Shown here in pieces: positions 54,166 through 62,661 of a stretch of DNA of 64,000 bases. Source of the DNA: Planktothrix sp. FACHB-1365 (lineage in GTDB: Bacteria > Cyanobacteriota > Cyanobacteriia > Cyanobacteriales > Microcoleaceae); assembly GCF_014697575.1 (NCBI RefSeq), contig NZ_JACJSC010000005.1, positions 62,001 to 126,000 of the forward strand, in the 5' to 3' direction. A program made the position numbers and the translations under genes. Position 1 is the stretch's first letter. Each line of letters opens with the position of its first letter. A model generated the notes under the pieces. That model made no database searches and was not told the DNA's origin. It saw nothing but the letters and a program-made list of their open reading frames with translations.

Positions 54166-54645
54166 ATGGAAGTACCCCCCCCTCCTTCAATTACACCCCG
54201 TCAAATGAATCTGTTGCGGGTTGTAACCTCGATGGCTTGGTCAGATGGAGAATTAGCAACAGAAGAAGTTGACGTGATGTTGAATCAGTTTAGCCGTTTG
54301 TTCGCCAAACAGGAACAACAACAGCAACAACTTCAACAGGAATTAAGGGATTATTTAATGCAGAATATTCCCTTAGATGAGTTAATTCCAAAACTTGAAA
54401 CCCAAGCCGAACGCGAACTGGTACTCGTTTTAGGGTATGAAGTGATTAACTCTAGTTCTCGTACCCCCGATGAACCTAAAATCAACCCGGAAGAAGCAGC
54501 GGCTTATCAGAAATTATTGCAATTACTGAATCTCCCTCCAGAAGTGGTTCAACGTTTAGAATCTGAGATGGATAGTCCCTCCCATTCTAAAGCAGAATTA
54601 ATTGAAACCATCACTCGTAAATTAGGACAGTTTATTCAAAAATAA
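54166..54645 (+). CDS. TerB-like protein
   Basis: 159 aa. Residues 10-60 (ITPRQMNLLRVVTSMAWSDGELATEEVDVMLNQFSRLF) match the TerB family core, with the acidic DGELATEE loop that binds metals in TerB proteins. A Gln-rich stretch (KQEQQQQQLQQEL) follows. Its role is unclear; it is found in stress or membrane-linked systems. It stands alone, without other ter genes. Confidence 0.8.
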   Translation: MEVPPPPSITPRQMNLLRVVTSMAWSDGELATEEVDVMLNQFSRLFAKQEQQQQQLQQELRDYLMQNIPLDELIPKLETQAERELVLVLGYEVINSSSRTPDEPKINPEEAAAYQKLLQLLNLPPEVVQRLESEMDSPSHSKAELIETITRKLGQFIQK

Positions 54646-54713
54646 TCTCTCATCAGTCATCAGTTTTTAGTTTTTAGCCAACAACTATAGATAGAAACTG
54701 TTCAATCTTGCAC

Positions 54714-54750
54714 TGATAACTGATAACTGATAACTGATAACTGACCACTG
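54714..54750. repeat. Heptamer tandem repeat TGATAAC
   Basis: Five copies of TGATAAC and a part, just upstream of the membrane protein gene at 54775. STRR type. Confidence 0.85.
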
Positions 54751-54774
54751 TTCCCTTTTATCTATACAAATGCT

Positions 54775-55599
54775 ATGAATGACATTGCTAAACAAGCCCA
54801 TAATGGTCGTGTTGCAGCCATCATTCAAGTAATTAATGAACAAATGACTGATTTAGGGGTAAGAACTCGTGCTGTTTTTACCCATGATGTTTTGCAACTG
54901 CTTTGTGAGGCGAAAAATCCTGAATCTTTAGAAAAAACAACCATTGTTACTAAAATTCGTGGAATTTTGGAGTCTATTTCTCCGCGTAATATTCGCCGAG
55001 TCCGAATTAATAGTCGCATCCTGAAAGAACAGCAATTACTTTGGTTAGAAACCATTAGCCAAGATCCAGAAGAGCAATTACTCTGGTCAGAAGATATTAT
55101 TCTCAAAAAACCGAATGTTTTTAAACGGTGGTTTAATCGTTCTACCCCTAATCAACCCATTGTTAACAATTTATCCTCAAATTCTAAGCCTGAAAAACGT
55201 CAATTTTCACTGAGTTTAATTTTAGGTATTGGGGTAAGTTTACTATTAGGATTAATAGGATTGTGGCTCTACAGCGAGTTACAATTTCAATTATTCAACG
55301 CCTTACAATCTCACCGAAAATACAAGGTTGAAGTGTCTCCTTCCCCTCAACAACCTTTATCTTCAGCAGAACAGTTTAGCCAAGCCGTAAAACTTGCCAT
55401 TGAAGCCGTCGCCGAAGGACAAGTTGCCGATACCCGTCAAGAATGGTTAGAAATTGCTCAAAAATGGCAACAAGCTGCTGATTTAATGGCGGAAGTCTCT
55501 CCTGATTTTGAACGTTATAAAATAGCCCAAGATCGCGCAATATTATATCGTAAAAATCAAGAACAAGCCCAACAAAAAGCGGATGAATTAAATAATTAA
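54775..55599 (+). CDS. Uncharacterised single-span membrane protein
   Basis: 274 aa, no family recognised. The N-terminal 110 residues are helical and polar (MNDIAKQAHNGRVAAIIQVINEQMTDLGVRT). One transmembrane helix lies near residues 145-170 (LSLILGIGVSLLLGLIGLWLY). The outer part is a helical, Ala/Gln-rich C-terminus (QAVKLAIEAVAEG, EIAQKWQQAADLM). It is convergent with znuC, 14 bp away. Nothing ties it to zinc transport except place. Confidence 0.7.
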   Translation: MNDIAKQAHNGRVAAIIQVINEQMTDLGVRTRAVFTHDVLQLLCEAKNPESLEKTTIVTKIRGILESISPRNIRRVRINSRILKEQQLLWLETISQDPEEQLLWSEDIILKKPNVFKRWFNRSTPNQPIVNNLSSNSKPEKRQFSLSLILGIGVSLLLGLIGLWLYSELQFQLFNALQSHRKYKVEVSPSPQQPLSSAEQFSQAVKLAIEAVAEGQVADTRQEWLEIAQKWQQAADLMAEVSPDFERYKIAQDRAILYRKNQEQAQQKADELNN

Positions 55600-55613
55600 T
55601 AGAAGTATTATCC

Positions 55614-56402
55614 CTATTCCCTATTCCCTATATTTTGATAAGTTTGTTCTAACATTTTCGGGGTAATCTGTTGTTCTCCATGATAGTGTAAACGTCGATT
55701 TAAACAGCCAATAGTTTTAACATAGGAAGACATGGTATTAATATCATGAGTAATCATTACAATGGTGATATATTCATTTAATTTTAATAATAACTCATAA
55801 ATACTGCTGCACATTTTAGGGTCAACACTAGCCGTAGGTTCATCTAAGAGTAAAATTTGCGGTTCACTCGCTAAGGCTCTCGCAATATAAACCCGTTGTC
55901 GTTGTCCTCCCGATAATTCCCCAATAGGTCGATTTCTTAAGTCTAACATTTCTACTTTTTCTAAAGCCTGAATCACGATTTCTTCATCTTTTTTTGTATA
56001 GGGTTGGAATAAAGAACGCTTTCCTAACCGTCCCATTCTCACCACTTCATCCACCCGGACGGGAAAATTGCGATCAAACTCTAAAATTTGAGGAACATAA
56101 CCCAAATAACGCCGACCTTGGATTACAGAACGACCCATAATTTTAACCTCTCCTTTTAACGGTTTAAGTAACCCTAAAAGCACTTTAATTAAGGTTGTTT
56201 TCCCGCCTCCATTAGGGCCAATTAATCCTAAAAAATCTAATTCATGAACCGTTAAGTTAATCTCTTCTAAAATAGGTTCATGGGGATCATAACCCGCCCA
56301 AACTTGGTTTAAACGGATGACTTCGTTTTTTAGATAAGGGTTTGGGGGTAAATCTTGAGAATTTGACACGGGTACAAAGGTAAATTTAGGAAGTAAAATC
56401 AT
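55614..56402 (-). CDS. znuC: Zinc/manganese ABC transporter ATPase (ZnuC-like)
   Basis: 262 aa. Walker A GPNGGGKTT, signature LSGGQRQRV, Walker B ILLLDEPTASVD, switch His in MITHDI. It is the ATPase of the cluster-9 metal importer that works with ZnuA. It lies 17 bp after znuA on the same strand. The permease gene znuB, usually next, is missing: downstream is an unrelated convergent gene. Confidence 0.9.
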   Translation of the reverse strand: MILLPKFTFVPVSNSQDLPPNPYLKNEVIRLNQVWAGYDPHEPILEEINLTVHELDFLGLIGPNGGGKTTLIKVLLGLLKPLKGEVKIMGRSVIQGRRYLGYVPQILEFDRNFPVRVDEVVRMGRLGKRSLFQPYTKKDEEIVIQALEKVEMLDLRNRPIGELSGGQRQRVYIARALASEPQILLLDEPTASVDPKMCSSIYELLLKLNEYITIVMITHDINTMSSYVKTIGCLNRRLHYHGEQQITPKMLEQTYQNIGNRE

Positions 56403-56419
56403 GGCTAACTTTAAAATGA

Positions 56420-57370
56420 TTAGGGGTTTGAACTTTGAGATAAGGTTTCAGAAACTTTTAATAAATTATCAGACCAATTTTCATCTAAATCACTAATGAA
56501 CACAACTTGACCTCCGATTTCTTTCGCTAAGGTTTCCGCAGAACGCGGACTAAATTCAGGTTGGGTAAAAATAATTTTAATATTTTCTTGTTTAGCCTCA
56601 GAAATTAAATCTGCTAACTCCGCAGCACTGGGTTCTTGTCCCCCAACTTCAATGGCTTCCTGTTCCAAGTTATAATCCTTAGCAAAATAACCCCAGGCGG
56701 GATGAAAAACCATAAATTTACGATTTTTGAGGGGGGTTAATTTTTGGCTAATTTGTTGATCGAGTTGGTCAACTTCTGTGATAAACTGATTTAAGTTAGC
56801 TTGATATTCAGCTTGACGATTGGGATCAATTTTAACTAAGCCATTATAAATATTTTGAGCTTGAATTTTAACTAATTTAGGAGATAACCAAATATGAGGA
56901 TCTAAAGTTTCTTCAACCCCGTGACTTTCTCCTTCTTCATGGTGATGTTCCACCATTGGAATCCTCTCAATTCCTTGAGTTGAATCCACGATTAACATTG
57001 TTTGATTCGCGGCTTTAATTCGATCCATCCAAGCGGTTTCAAAGGCAACACCAACGGTAATATAAGCTTCGGCATCATTTAAGGCTTGTAATTGTTGAGG
57101 TTTGGGTTCATAATTATGTAAATCCACCCCTGGGGGAATCATCACATTAACTCGAACATTCTTCCCCCCAATTTTTTCTACAAAATATTTTTGTGGCATA
57201 ATACTAACCGTAATATCTATTACAGAATTAGCAGTTTCCGTTGATGTTTTTGTTGCGGGTGAGGGGTTATTTTCAGCCAAATTTTTAGGTGTAGAAACGG
57301 TGTTACACCCACTGATTAAACCGATCCCCAATAATAGCATTACCATTGGGGGATAAACGCACAACCTCAT
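56420..57370 (-). CDS. znuA: Zinc ABC transporter substrate-binding lipoprotein (ZnuA-like)
   Basis: 316 aa. A lipoprotein signal with the lipobox LISGC (MVMLLLGIGLISGCNT) puts it on the periplasmic side of the membrane. Metal ligand His residues are at LHNYEP, DPHIWLSP and VFHPAWGYF, and the acidic ligand is probably in the FISDLDENW region. A short His-rich loop (VEHHHEEGESHG) favours zinc over manganese. First gene of the znuA-znuC unit. A Zur/Fur-like box lies 90 bp upstream. Confidence 0.92.
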   Translation of the reverse strand: MRLCVYPPMVMLLLGIGLISGCNTVSTPKNLAENNPSPATKTSTETANSVIDITVSIMPQKYFVEKIGGKNVRVNVMIPPGVDLHNYEPKPQQLQALNDAEAYITVGVAFETAWMDRIKAANQTMLIVDSTQGIERIPMVEHHHEEGESHGVEETLDPHIWLSPKLVKIQAQNIYNGLVKIDPNRQAEYQANLNQFITEVDQLDQQISQKLTPLKNRKFMVFHPAWGYFAKDYNLEQEAIEVGGQEPSAAELADLISEAKQENIKIIFTQPEFSPRSAETLAKEIGGQVVFISDLDENWSDNLLKVSETLSQSSNP

Positions 57371-57459
57371 GTTGATGTCCTCAATGTACCTTCTTGCTCA
57401 CTTTACCAAGCACCCGCCGCGAACTAGCACCCTTGGCATGGGACTTGACTTAACTATAA

Positions 57460-57474
57460 TGATAATCGTTTTCA
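57460..57474. promoter_or_regulatory. Zur/Fur-type box between znuA and the P1B ATPase
   Basis: TGATAATCGTTTTCA: 7-1-7 arms TGATAAT/GTTTTCA with A/T-rich dyad, close to the cyanobacterial Zur consensus. It lies between the divergent znuA and ATPase genes and could act on znuA or both. Confidence 0.65.
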
Positions 57475-57590
57475 TTTTTTTTGGGAAGGGGGTTTCCCCT
57501 ATCTTCAGGAGTAACCTGCACTCAAAAATCTAAAATTCAAAATTCCTGGTCACGGTTTATCCTAAGAACAGCAGTCTTTATTCTCCGGTG

Positions 57591-59519
57591 ATGAATCAAC
57601 GTTCTAATTCCCTAGTCTCTGTGCGGGACTTTTTCCAGCACTATCCTGAAGCAATTGCAGCAATAGTTTGTGCCATTTTGGTCTTAATGGGTTGGGTTTG
57701 CTTACAATTCGGCTGGGTCGGATTCGCATTTTTAGTGTTACCCATTGCTTATGTAATTGGGGGTTATGAAAGTGCCAAAGATGGGTTAAGCACACTTCTT
57801 AAAGAGAAACAATTTGATGTCGATTTATTAATGATTGTTGCGGCTTTAGGAGCCGCTATTTTAGGGGTTTGGAAACAAGATTATTTTTTAATGATTGATG
57901 GCGGAATTTTAATTTTAATTTTTGCCATTAGTGGTGCTTTAGAAAGTATTGCCATGCAGCAAACAGAACGCAATATCCATAAATTAATGGAATTAACCCC
58001 TGATACGGCTACTGTTATTAAGGATCAACAAGAGCAAAAAATTCCGATTCATCAATTAAAAATTGGAGATATTATTGTAGTCAAACCGGGAGAACGAATT
58101 CCCACCGATGCTGTTATTATATCGGGGAATAGTACCCTTAATCAAGCTCCTATTACCGGAGAATCCATTCCCGTTGATAAAACCGTTGGAGATGAGGTTT
58201 TTGCGGGAACTTTAAATGGAAATGGGGCACTGCAATTAAAAGTTCATCAACCTCCTGAAAGTAGTTTAATTCAACGGGTGATTCATTTAGTAGAACAAGC
58301 CCAAACCGATGCTCCTCCCTCTCAGCAATGGATGGAAAAATTTGAACGAAGTTATGCTCAAGTCATTGTTTTAATGGGTCTAGCATTAGGAATTTTACCG
58401 CCTTTATTCCTGGGATGGGATTGGGAAACCACGATTTATCGCGCCTTAATTTTTTTAGTCGTGGCTTCTCCCTGTGCGTTAATGGCTTCTATTATGCCCG
58501 CATTATTATCAGGAATAGCGAATGGGGCAAGACATGGAATTTTATTTAAAAATGGGGCACAATTAGAAAAAATTGGACGTATAAAAGCCATCGCCTTTGA
58601 TAAAACTGGAACCTTAACAACAGGAAAATTAACAGTTGTCGATATTATTCCATCGGCTGGGGTTTTAGAAAGTGAATTATTGCAATTAGCAGTAGCAGTA
58701 GAATCCGTTTCAGAACATCCCATCGGACAAGCTATTGCTAAATTTGCTGTGGAAAAAAATATTCCTCGAATTACCGCCGTTAATGTCGCCACTCAAATCG
58801 GGGAAGGGATTATTGGAAAAGTTGATGACGACCAGATTTTTATCGGCAAATTAGAATGGATTGAGCAACATCAGATTCAGGTTAATCCTGAGTTAATAGA
58901 AATTAGTGATCATTTAGAAACCGATGGAAAAACAGTGGTTTGGATTGCTAAAAATCAGCAAACTTTAGGGTTAATTGCGGTAGCTGATACCGTGCGGTTA
59001 GAGGCAAAAACCTTAATTAAAAATTTGAAAAAATTTGGCATTGAACAAGTTGTTATGCTGACGGGAGATCATCAAAGAACCGCAGATAGTGTGGCAAAAC
59101 AGTTGAATATTGATTTGGTTTATGCTAACTTATTACCAGAGGATAAATTAACCATTGTTCGACAATTAAAAACCCGTTATCAAGGGGTGGCAATGGTGGG
59201 AGATGGCATTAATGACGCTCCCGCTTTAGCCTTAGCAGATGTAGGCATTGCCATGGGGGGTGCGGGAAATGATGTGGCGTTAGAAACGGCTGATATTGTG
59301 TTAATGACGGATCAATTGGGTAAGATATTAAAAGCGATTAAACTGGGTCGTCGGGCTAATCGCATTATTAAACAAAATATTGCCTTTGCGCTTTCATTTA
59401 TTGTGATTTTATTAATTTCTAACTTTTTCGGTTCTATTAATATGCCGATTGGTGTGATTGGACATGAAGGGTCAACGGTATTAGTCACCTTAAGTGGTTT
59501 ACGGTTATTAAAAAGTTAG
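57591..59519 (+). CDS. P1B-4-type metal-transporting ATPase
   Basis: 642 aa from the ATG at 57591 (a GTG one codon earlier is also possible). No N-terminal metal-binding domain. Six membrane helices. The ion motif is SPC (VVASPCALMAS), and the last helix ends HEGSTVLVTLSGLRLL, both typical of the P1B-4 subgroup (Co2+, Fe2+ or Zn2+ exporters such as CoaT and PfeT). P-type motifs: TGES, DKTGTLTTG, SEHPIGQA, GDGINDAP. It exports metal from the cytoplasm and is divergent from the importer genes znuAC. Confidence 0.92.
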   Translation: MNQRSNSLVSVRDFFQHYPEAIAAIVCAILVLMGWVCLQFGWVGFAFLVLPIAYVIGGYESAKDGLSTLLKEKQFDVDLLMIVAALGAAILGVWKQDYFLMIDGGILILIFAISGALESIAMQQTERNIHKLMELTPDTATVIKDQQEQKIPIHQLKIGDIIVVKPGERIPTDAVIISGNSTLNQAPITGESIPVDKTVGDEVFAGTLNGNGALQLKVHQPPESSLIQRVIHLVEQAQTDAPPSQQWMEKFERSYAQVIVLMGLALGILPPLFLGWDWETTIYRALIFLVVASPCALMASIMPALLSGIANGARHGILFKNGAQLEKIGRIKAIAFDKTGTLTTGKLTVVDIIPSAGVLESELLQLAVAVESVSEHPIGQAIAKFAVEKNIPRITAVNVATQIGEGIIGKVDDDQIFIGKLEWIEQHQIQVNPELIEISDHLETDGKTVVWIAKNQQTLGLIAVADTVRLEAKTLIKNLKKFGIEQVVMLTGDHQRTADSVAKQLNIDLVYANLLPEDKLTIVRQLKTRYQGVAMVGDGINDAPALALADVGIAMGGAGNDVALETADIVLMTDQLGKILKAIKLGRRANRIIKQNIAFALSFIVILLISNFFGSINMPIGVIGHEGSTVLVTLSGLRLLKS

Positions 59520-59521
59520 TC

Positions 59522-59554
59522 AGAAACCCAGTTTCTTCAAGAAACCGGGTTTCT
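59522..59554. repeat. Paired AGAAACC palindromes between convergent genes
   Basis: AGAAACCCAGTTTCT and AGAAACCGGGTTTCT in tandem, 3 bp apart. Same dispersed family as at 48444. The pair can fold as one hairpin and may terminate both convergent transcripts. Confidence 0.75.
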
Positions 59555-60227
59555 AAGAGGGATTTTGTAAATCAACAATTTGTTGAGAAAACCAAAATGC
59601 AGCGTTAAAATTATTGGTTTTTTCTAATTGTTCTAAGGTTAATTCTAATAACGCAATGGGTAGACCGTTTAAAACAACGGACGTGTTGATTTCCTGGTAT
59701 TTACCATTGTCTTGTAAGCGAAAAGCAATAGCCCGTTTTCCTCGAATATCAATCACCCAATATTCAGGAATTCCTAATGCTGCATAAAGTTGTTTTTTCT
59801 CATCTAAATCCATCGCTAAAGTCGTATCAGAAATTTCCCCAACTAAATCAGGAACTCGCCATTGTTCTAAATTAATTCGGCGCGGTTCTCCTTCTTGCCA
59901 TTTGGGAGAATTTTCACCAATATATAACACTTTATCCGGTGAAGCCGCCCGTTGGTTGGGTTTTTCGATCACACAACCACTAAAGGAATTTGCTAATACC
60001 CCAGGTTCCCGCGAAAACCAAACATAAAATAAAAAACTCAATAAATCGTTCACATTAGAGTGATTAATGCCTTCATTTCCCATATCAATCCACAAATATC
60101 CTTGATCAAAAGTAATATTAACGGTTTCTAAAGAACGATTATTAACATAACTTAAATAATCTTCCCAAGTGGCAGGTTGCCATTGAGGAGTTTGAGTGAA
60201 TTCAGGAATAGAAACTAGAGTTGTCAT
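59553..60227 (-). CDS. Uma2 family (DUF820) putative restriction endonuclease
   Basis: 224 aa. The PD-(D/E)xK pattern of the family is seen as RVPDLVGEISDTT and YWVIDIRGKRAIAFR. Uma2 genes are present in dozens of copies in cyanobacteria; their role is not settled. No partner gene next to it. Confidence 0.88.
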   Translation of the reverse strand: MTTLVSIPEFTQTPQWQPATWEDYLSYVNNRSLETVNITFDQGYLWIDMGNEGINHSNVNDLLSFLFYVWFSREPGVLANSFSGCVIEKPNQRAASPDKVLYIGENSPKWQEGEPRRINLEQWRVPDLVGEISDTTLAMDLDEKKQLYAALGIPEYWVIDIRGKRAIAFRLQDNGKYQEINTSVVLNGLPIALLELTLEQLEKTNNFNAAFWFSQQIVDLQNPS

Positions 60228-60280
60228 GGTTTCATCCTAATTTTAAGAGAACGTATATTTTATTTTAACATTGGGTTGGG

Positions 60281-60313
60281 GGGTGGTGCGGGCGCTAGGC
60301 TGACGCACCCTAC
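60281..60313. repeat. Dispersed repeat with GGGTGCGTC-type inverted ends
   Basis: GGTGCGGGCGCTAGGCTGAC then GCACCCTACAG. The GC-rich arms resemble a common cyanobacterial dispersed repeat; a shorter relative (GGCGCGCACCCTACCC) lies at about 61291. Both are in gaps between genes. Confidence 0.5.
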
Positions 60314-60316
60314 AGA

Positions 60317-61180
60317 TTAGAATTTTAGTTCTTGTAATAGCCAAAATCCGGCGAAGGATTCCGAATTGGGATTAGATTGAACCGCTAAAAAATGTACATT
60401 TTTTGCCTTTTCTTTACTGAGTTCAAAATTTTTAGCTTCCTCTTGGGTTTTGGCATTGGGTAAATTAGCTAAAATCCAGCTTTCACTTTCCCCCGTTTCT
60501 AATATTAAACTCGGACGAGAACCGCTATCTAATCGTAAATACGCTAATTCTAATCCTGACATCCAAGCGGCTAAAGGAGTCGCCCTAGAGGAGTAAATAA
60601 TAAACCCTGGAATCAAGGTTTCTGGCGCTAAACCGACCATTGATAATCCGAAGGCTTCCCCAAAACTAATATCCCATTCTGACATATCAGAAAAAGCACT
60701 GGCTTCTAAGGTTACAAATGCCCATTTATCCCCCTGCAAGGCATCAGGAAGGGATTGAGGTTGAGAGGGAACAAATTGAACAGAAGGATTAGTACCTTCT
60801 TGATAATTTTCTAAGGTCGGATACACGGTTTCCAGGCGTTCCTGTAACCATTGATAAAGGGCATAGGTACGGCGACTCCCATAGGCAGGAATGGCTAATT
60901 CTTTACAAGATTTGAAAATCATATTCGCCATTGGACGGCGAAAAAAGCGAATGCGAGAGGGTGAAGTCGGAGCCTGAGCGATCGCCGTTTCAATCGCCTC
61001 TTTTAACCAAATTGAGTTAACTTGGTTACTGGGACAAAATTGGGTGTAGCGAAACAGGGTTTCAGCGCGATCTTCAATATTGACCGGGGTTTCACAGATT
61101 AAGACTTCCCAAACTTTTTTACCTTCTTCGTCCCGCAGGGGGCGACTATAAAAATCGAGTTCCCAAATAGTTGATTTCAT
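60317..61180 (-). CDS. Tab2/Atab2 family RNA-binding protein (DUF1092)
   Basis: 287 aa. It starts MKSTIWELDFYSRPLRDEEGKKVWEVLICET, the family start. Conserved blocks: RFFRRPMANMIFKSC, YPTLENYQEG, GFWLLQELKF at the very end. In chloroplasts Tab2/Atab2 binds psaB mRNA and is needed for photosystem I translation. Cyanobacterial members are conserved but less studied. It lies upstream of Uma2 on the same strand. Confidence 0.92.
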   Translation of the reverse strand: MKSTIWELDFYSRPLRDEEGKKVWEVLICETPVNIEDRAETLFRYTQFCPSNQVNSIWLKEAIETAIAQAPTSPSRIRFFRRPMANMIFKSCKELAIPAYGSRRTYALYQWLQERLETVYPTLENYQEGTNPSVQFVPSQPQSLPDALQGDKWAFVTLEASAFSDMSEWDISFGEAFGLSMVGLAPETLIPGFIIYSSRATPLAAWMSGLELAYLRLDSGSRPSLILETGESESWILANLPNAKTQEEAKNFELSKEKAKNVHFLAVQSNPNSESFAGFWLLQELKF

Positions 61181-61311
61181 TGATGGTTAGATTCTGCTGC
61201 ATAAGTTTACCCTGTTGTTAATGCTAGGGTGATTCGGTTGTTGTGATCAATGTTTCCGGGTGTCCAAGCTCAAAATTAAGATAGGGTCAAGGCGCGCACC
61301 CTACCCATGTT

Positions 61312-62571
61312 TTAATTCATCATTTGTTTAAAAAATGCGATCGCATCTTTTAAGGCTACAATAAATACATCAATTTCTGCTTTTGTATTGTAGAAATACA
61401 AACTCGCTCTGGCCGTAGCATTAACCCCTAAATAACGATGTAAAGGTTGGGTACAATGATGTCCTGAACGAATGGCAACCCCCCCATCATCTAACATCGT
61501 TGATAAATCATTGGCGTGAATTCCATCCACACTAAAAGACGCTAAGGCGGCTCTTCCTTCCCCTTTGGCATTAGGCTGGGGGCCATAAAGTTTTAATTCA
61601 GGAATTTCTCGCAATCTTTCATACAAATAAGCCGTTAATTCATGTTCATAATCAGCGATTTTATCCATGCCAATTGACATTAAATAATCGACGGCGGCCC
61701 CTAAAGCGATCGCTTCTCCAATAGCAGGAGTTCCCGCTTCAAATTTATGGGGTAATTCCCCGACAGTAAAGTGATCTAAATACACCTCAGCAATCATTTC
61801 TCCACCGCCAAAAAAGGGTGGCATGGCTTCTAATACTTCTAATTTGCCATATAAAAAGCCTATGCCCGTTGGAGCACACATTTTATGACCGGATGCCACT
61901 AACCAATCACAATCAATTTTCTGCACATCTAAGGGGGTATGGGGCGCACTTTGACACCCATCAATTAATACTTTTGCACCGTATTCATGGGCAATTTTAG
62001 TAATTTCTTCAATGGGATTAATGCAACCCAAAGTATTAGAAATATGCACAACAGCCACTAATTTTGTTCGGTCTGAGATTAAGGTTTTAAACTGTTCTAA
62101 ATCAAATTCTTGAGTTTCCGTTAATTCCACAAATTTGATCACAGCCCCGGTTTTTTGGGCAACCATTTGCCAAGGAACTAAATTACTATGATGTTCCATG
62201 ACACTGAGAATAATTTCATCCCCGGCTTGTAAAGTATTTAAACCCCAAGAATAGGCAACTAAATTAATGGCTTCACTGGCATTGCGGGTATAGACAATTT
62301 CTTGATAGGATTTAGCATTAATAAATTGAGCAACTTTGACCCGTGCGGCTTCATAGGCATCCGTTGCTTTTGCACTTAAGGCATGAACCCCCCGATGCAC
62401 ATTAGAATTATATTGTTGATAATAATCTTGAATGGCATTTAAGACCGCTAAGGGTTTCTGAGAGGTGGCGGCATTATCTAAATAAACTAACGGTTGACCG
62501 TTGATGTCTTGGTGTAAAATCGGGAAATCTTGACGGACGGTTTCAGCGAGTGTTTTTTCTTGAGTTAGCAT
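61312..62571 (-). CDS. sufS: SufS cysteine desulfurase
   Basis: 419 aa from the ATG at 62571 ([20 protein letters not shown]); the frame could add 12 residues but the family starts here. PLP Lys in [11 protein letters not shown]. Catalytic Cys in [11 protein letters not shown]. Further blocks: [11 protein letters not shown] and HHSNLVPWQ. It takes sulfur from Cys for Fe-S cluster assembly by the SUF system. It follows sufD by 90 bp, the cyanobacterial sufBCDS order. Confidence 0.96.
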   Translation of the reverse strand: MLTQEKTLAETVRQDFPILHQDINGQPLVYLDNAATSQKPLAVLNAIQDYYQQYNSNVHRGVHALSAKATDAYEAARVKVAQFINAKSYQEIVYTRNASEAINLVAYSWGLNTLQAGDEIILSVMEHHSNLVPWQMVAQKTGAVIKFVELTETQEFDLEQFKTLISDRTKLVAVVHISNTLGCINPIEEITKIAHEYGAKVLIDGCQSAPHTPLDVQKIDCDWLVASGHKMCAPTGIGFLYGKLEVLEAMPPFFGGGEMIAEVYLDHFTVGELPHKFEAGTPAIGEAIALGAAVDYLMSIGMDKIADYEHELTAYLYERLREIPELKLYGPQPNAKGEGRAALASFSVDGIHANDLSTMLDDGGVAIRSGHHCTQPLHRYLGVNATARASLYFYNTKAEIDVFIVALKDAIAFFKQMMN

Positions 62572-62611
62572 TATTTTAAATATCCTTAAATTTAATTTTG
62601 GGCTCATATAG

Positions 62612-62657
62612 AAACCGGGTGTCTGACGTAAATTTTTTCATGAGAAACCCGGTTTCT
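62612..62657. repeat. AGAAACC-type palindromes between sufD and sufS
   Basis: AGAAACCGGGTGTCT and AGAAACCCGGTTTCT in the 90-bp gap, same family as at 48444 and 59522. It may lower read-through or affect mRNA processing within the suf operon. Confidence 0.7.
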
Positions 62658-62661
62658 GGGG

